From: Larus michahellis
Taxonomy: Eukaryota; Chordata; Aves; Charadriiformes; Laridae
Assembly (NCBI RefSeq): GCF_964199755.1
Contig: NC_133901.1
Coordinates: 21,795,583 to 21,859,582 of the forward strand
DNA length: 64,000 nt
Direction: 5' to 3'
Part shown: positions 59,992 through 64,000 of the stretch, one piece after another
How the letters are laid out: each line of letters begins with the position of its first letter
How positions within the stretch are numbered: position 1 is the stretch's first letter
Made by a program: the position numbers and the translations under genes
The notes under the pieces: model-generated
Told to the model about the DNA's origin: nothing
Database searches by the model: none
Seen by the model: only the letters and a program-made list of their open reading frames with translations

Positions 59992-61151
59992 AGTATAATG
60001 CAAATGAGAGATGTGGAAACACCTACTGTGACATTTCGCTTCCATTCCAGTGGTCTCAGAGAAGCGGTTTATGGTGAAGTTGTAACTTCTCCAGACACTC
60101 TAATGAACTGTATGCACAAACCTCTCTGACTTGGGTTTTCCTGTATCAGGTGGAACCAGACACATGGTACCTAGCTGAGGGACTAAAACTGTGGGGTTAC
60201 AGGGGCAAGTGCAGCTGGAAGGAGTCTTTCTTGAGACAGCAGATGATGCACAGGTTTTTACACATCCTCTTAGTCAAGACTGCTTGCTTGTTTGCTTTCA
60301 TCTTCTAGCCAAATTCAGTTATAATAATTATAAATTGCCTACTTAAATCCCTTTTGCTCTTCAATTAGTTGCTGTGTTTTCCTCACACTTATTCGTAAAG
60401 CATAACTCTGCGCTTTCTTCAACAGCTGTCACGCTTCAGTGCAGACTAACCTCTTTTGCTTAGTGAGGAGTGTGAGCCCAATTGTTTTGTACGTGCTTTT
60501 TATGATCACAATCACTTGCAAACTGCTTTAAGTTCTATGGGGATAAAAGACAATACATAAATCTCTGACTATGATTATTATGACTATGCTAACAAGAGCT
60601 GGCTGAGGAACATGAAATTCTGTCTTGCAACAGCCTTTAAGGTTTTGAAATTCCCTGCTGGAACACGATCAAACCTTTCACTGTCTGTGAAGTAGAGCTA
60701 TTAAAACATCCATTTTCAGATTCCCAAGGTCAGACTTCTTTTTTTTAATTTGGGATCTTTGTGACTTCACTTGAGACCCCAGATACCTACCCTAACTAAA
60801 ATCAAAATGTCATTAAATAACATTTTATTTAATGAAAAGTGTTTTGTCAAAAATGTTTTGATGGGCTCTAACATTTGTTTCCAGAGTTTCCATTTGGAGG
60901 AGAAAATAACGTCATACACTCTTACGCTCTGCTTGGTCAAATGTGAACTTTACTGTATTTCTTTACTTTTAGAGCTTTTGAAACAGATCTCAAATGGAGA
61001 TGGGATTAGTAAACAGTTAATAAGAGCGTGCATTTTGGGTGCATGCCTTAAAAGACAGTTAGTATTGGGTCAGTCTGAATGTTACTCTCGCTTGACTTTG
61101 TGCACTGTTTCCTTTCTTCAGTCACGGAGGTGACGCTTGTCTGTGATATCT

Positions 61152-61752
61152 TGTCGTGGTTTAACCCCAGCCACCAACTAGAACCACGCAGCCACTTGCT
61201 CCCTTGTCACCCTCCCAGTCTGCCCCCCTGAAGAGTTGGGAGAAAGAAGGAAGAGAAAAAAAACTAAAAAACCCTCATGGGTTTGAGATAAAGATGGTTT
61301 AAAAGGCAAAGCAAAAGCTGCGCATGCAAGCAAAGCAAAATAAGGAATTCATTCACTGCCTCCCATGGGCAGGCAGTTGTTCAGCCATCTCTGGGAAAGC
61401 AGGGCTCTGTCACATGTAATGGTGACTTGGGAAGACAAAATGCCATAACTCCGAATGTCCCTCCCTTCCTTCTTCCCCCAGCTTTATTTGCTGAGCATGA
61501 CATTATATGGTATGGAATACCCCTTTGGTCAGTTTGGGTCAGCTGTCCCGGCTGTGTCCCCTCCCAACCTCTTGTGCACCCCAGCCTGCTCGCTAGCAGG
61601 GAGGCATGAGGAGCAGAAAAGGCCTTGACTGCTGAGCAACAACCCGAAACATCAGTGCACCATCAAAAGTATTTCTCCTCCCAAACCCAAAACATAGCAC
61701 TATACCAGCTGCTATTAAAAAAGTTAACTTCATCCCAACCGAAACCACGACA
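61152..61752 (-). mobile_element. Solo LTR, avian ERVL-like retrovirus
   Basis: A 601-bp long terminal repeat without internal retroviral genes, most likely left by recombination between two LTRs. It begins TGTCGTGGTTT and ends AAACCACGACA, a perfect 11-bp terminal inverted repeat with the usual TG...CA ends. The flanking bases TATCT (61,147-61,151) and TAGCT (61,753-61,757) are a 5-bp target duplication with one change, as in ERVL-type elements. The sense strand is minus. There a CAGCAAATAAAGC word (61,481-61,493) sits where the family has its TATA box, and TTTAAACCATCTTTATCTC (around 61,285-61,303) sits at the family's poly(A) region with the hexamer apparently decayed. The TG/CA ends and duplication are seen; the family name is from memory. 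Confidence 0.88.
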
Positions 61753-64000
61753 TAGCTCAGTACTAGACAAAGCAGATCTTTAAAACGCATGGAAAGAACG
61801 ATCAGATCATGCCAATATGCACGATATGTTGTGTGGAAACAGAATTACTAGGTGATGTCTAGGACAGTGGTGGGTAGACAATGTTGTGTCCTTAAAAATT
61901 GAAATTTTCCCTCCACTCCCCCAAAAAGGGGATGTGAGAAAGCTATTGTGAAAGATATCAAAGGCCTTTTAATAACTGTAGCTTTCAAATGTGTCCAGAA
62001 TGCAAAATGGCTGCGCAAGGTCTGCGGGGCTGCCCGCACATAACTGGGATTGCGGAGCACGGGGTGAGCAGCTCAAGCAACGTGTGTGCGAGGTGTTATG
62101 AAGGAAAGAAAATTTCTTAGTAAATAATTTGGCCGCTGTTACACAGGCTTGAATCCAGATTTTGTTCTGCATGTCCTTAAACTTTGCAGGAGGCACTGCC
62201 TCCAAATCTTAGTGTTTTAACTGGACAGTTTTTTTCACAAAAGAGCTAACTATCCACACCTCAAACGTGGGCAGGGGAAATGAAATCTGGCTGTGTGCTT
62301 GGAGCCCATCCATATTTCTGAATGTAAAGTTCCCATCAGCTTCATGTGTGACTTGGCCACTAATTTTTTTTTTTTTTCTTCATACTCCTAAGCACCATTT
62401 TGAAAAATGGAAGTGCTCCTTCTGTCCAGTAGAAGCTGGGCATATTATAGGTGGTCAGTGCTGGAAAGTCTGTTCACAGAAGTAAAAAAGGGACTTTTAC
62501 CTGTGGCCAAGTTATGATTCTCTTGGTTCTGCTTATATATGATCTTTTTTTTTTTCCCCTATTCTGCCTTCTCTTCAACTTCCTTATGTAAAGAATCCAT
62601 TGTATTGATGGATGAATCTCAAAAGATTAACTCTTGTGGCTTTGCTTGGTGGATCATCTAAAATTTCAGGTAATTGCCAGCTCATGAGATGCAAAAACAT
62701 TGAGTAGGGATTATCTGAGTTCAGGCTCTCCTATATCTTGTCTGGACCAGGAATATTTTAAGCATTGCTAATTTTTTCCACTAGCCCATGTTGGAAGCAT
62801 GGAGGGCAGAGATAACCGTGGAAGTGAGGAGAGGCAATAAACTTTTTGGAATATTGGTAATACAGTGATGTGATAATATTTGGGACACGTCCATGTGGTC
62901 TTGTTGTTTGATGTTGAGCATTCCTGTGTGTTTCAAAGCAGAAACTCCATATTTTCCCTGCAAGGCTGGTCTTTGCCTTCTTGAAGCCCTTCTCTCACCA
63001 GTCTCTGCTTCAGCTAAAAATCCCCAGGAGTAAGAGCACAAAGAAAGTGACTGGAATGGAAGTGACAGCCTGAATTAACAGAACCAGCCTTCTGAATTGT
63101 TTTTTCCCTGTCCTTGTTGTGTTTCTGTCTTTCAACTGTTTCTTTTTCTCCTGCTGTTAGGACACCAAGCCCCACAGCACAGGAACTGGAGTAGGAAGTT
63201 GGCTAGAGAGGCACCAATACTCTCATATACCCAAAATTAACAAGAAAGACAAGATGGAGATTTTTCCTTGTAACAGCTGGTTTAAACATTTCTTGTAACT
63301 AAGCTTATCGACTGCTCCTCCTCAGACAGGAGTGTTTTGTTTGTTTTAGCTTGATGGCAAAATCCCTTTAAGCCTCCCAGAAGTTTACTCCTGTATTTCA
63401 AAGAGCTCTGTGAATACAGAGTGAAGATAAATGTAAATATGCAGAGTGAACTGTCGCCCTAGCGTTACTTACTCATATTGCGCACTCACCTATGATGATT
63501 TGGATACTTCTATCTCGGTTCATTTCTGTAGTCTTGGTCTTGCTCTTGTTTTCTTGGTCTTCCTGTTCTTGGTCTGCTGCTCTTGCTATTGACATTTCCC
63601 TGTTCCCTGCGGCCATTATTTCAGGTGTTTCTTCAATTCAAGACCCTGTAAATCTTGCTTTTTTTGCTTGATGTTGCTCTCGGTCTCTATAAAAGCTTGA
63701 GCCCTCTTAAAAATTTGTTCTAAAAACATACAGTTCCTGTTTAAGGACAAACTGAAGCCTTTCCTGAGAGATTTTGAGCAGGATGGTATCTTGGGTGTAG
63801 GTCCTTTGAAGCCCAAGAGAAGGCTGTGCTCGTGTTGCTCTTGGGGCGCTAATGGGGGTGTTGCGTGAAAGGGTTTCCATCTTTCACTAGCTACCTAGCT
63901 TCATGAAACATAATGATTTTGTCACCTTGGGCTCTCTTCTGCTCTGTCAGGTGTAGATGTTGCTGACCAGATAGTCAGGCATCTCCGACTAGACTACAGA
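61753..64000. other. Unassigned non-coding DNA, right edge
   Basis: No gene recognised. Frames up to 86 codons on both strands have no domain. A pyrimidine/G cryptic repeat lies at 63,531-63,587. Confidence 0.6.
63531..63587. repeat. Cryptic (TCTTG/TTGGTC)n repeat
   Basis: Words GTCTTGGTCTTGCTCTTG and TTCTTGGTCTTCC recur irregularly over about 57 bases, showing slippage without an exact unit. Confidence 0.6.

Larger units (their letters stand above)
53861..61151. other. Unassigned non-coding DNA
   Basis: 7.3 kb with no recognised gene. It holds a T18 run (57,337-57,354), a 15-bp duplication (58,054-58,083), an A16 run (59,316-59,331) and an A/C tract (59,953-59,991). The longest frame, 120 codons (plus, 60,771-61,133), has no domain. 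Confidence 0.6.

Overview
This looks like 64 kb of nuclear DNA from a bird, probably a neoavian. It is AT-rich and largely gene-free. The evidence is the repeat content. There are three ordinary CR1 retrotransposon fragments with the avian CR1 3' end (one keeps the octamer tail ATTCTATG), a solo LTR of the avian ERVL-like kind starting TGTCGTGGTTTAACCCC, and no L1 or Alu-type mammalian repeats. Older layers shared by amniotes are also visible: decayed CR1-like LINEs and MIR-like tRNA-derived SINEs.

No protein-coding exon, tRNA, rRNA, CRISPR array or bacterial-type operon could be supported. Open reading frames of 60-215 codons occur on both strands, but none resembles a known protein except the piece of CR1 ORF2 at 38,860-39,288. 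The window is best read as intergenic or long-intron DNA. The one hint of a host gene is at the left edge: about 840-1,090 looks like the end of a plus-strand 3' UTR, with AATAAA at 1,046-1,051 and a GT-rich stretch after it.

Layout. 1-1,090: hairpin-forming old amniote repeat (683-752) and possible poly(A) site. 1,091-8,788: unassigned, with a small CpG-richer patch and a MIR-like remnant. 8,789-8,931: short minus-strand CR1. 8,932-14,037: unassigned, with GC-rich patches, a possible tRNA-derived SINE at 11,214 and a possible conserved element near 10,420-10,640. 14,038-14,331: a 294-bp GC-rich foldback element with roughly 48-bp inverted arms that I cannot assign to a family. 14,332-27,689: unassigned, with A/C- or T/G-rich tracts. 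27,690-30,775: two very old minus-strand CR1-like LINEs, one of which still shows reverse-transcriptase motifs. 30,776-38,859: AT-rich, with a 9-bp-stem palindrome (34,721-34,743) and a MIR-like SINE (37,335-37,470). 38,860-39,375: the best preserved CR1, plus strand. 39,376-53,349: unassigned, with an A/C tract and a second clear MIR-like piece. 53,350-53,860: a CR1 of the same kind as the one at 38,860 but inverted. 53,861-61,151: unassigned. 61,152-61,752: complete solo LTR with intact terminal inverted repeats and a nearly perfect 5-bp target duplication. 61,753-64,000: unassigned.

Assignments rest on recognising family sequences by eye. Subfamily names and ages would need a repeat-library comparison.
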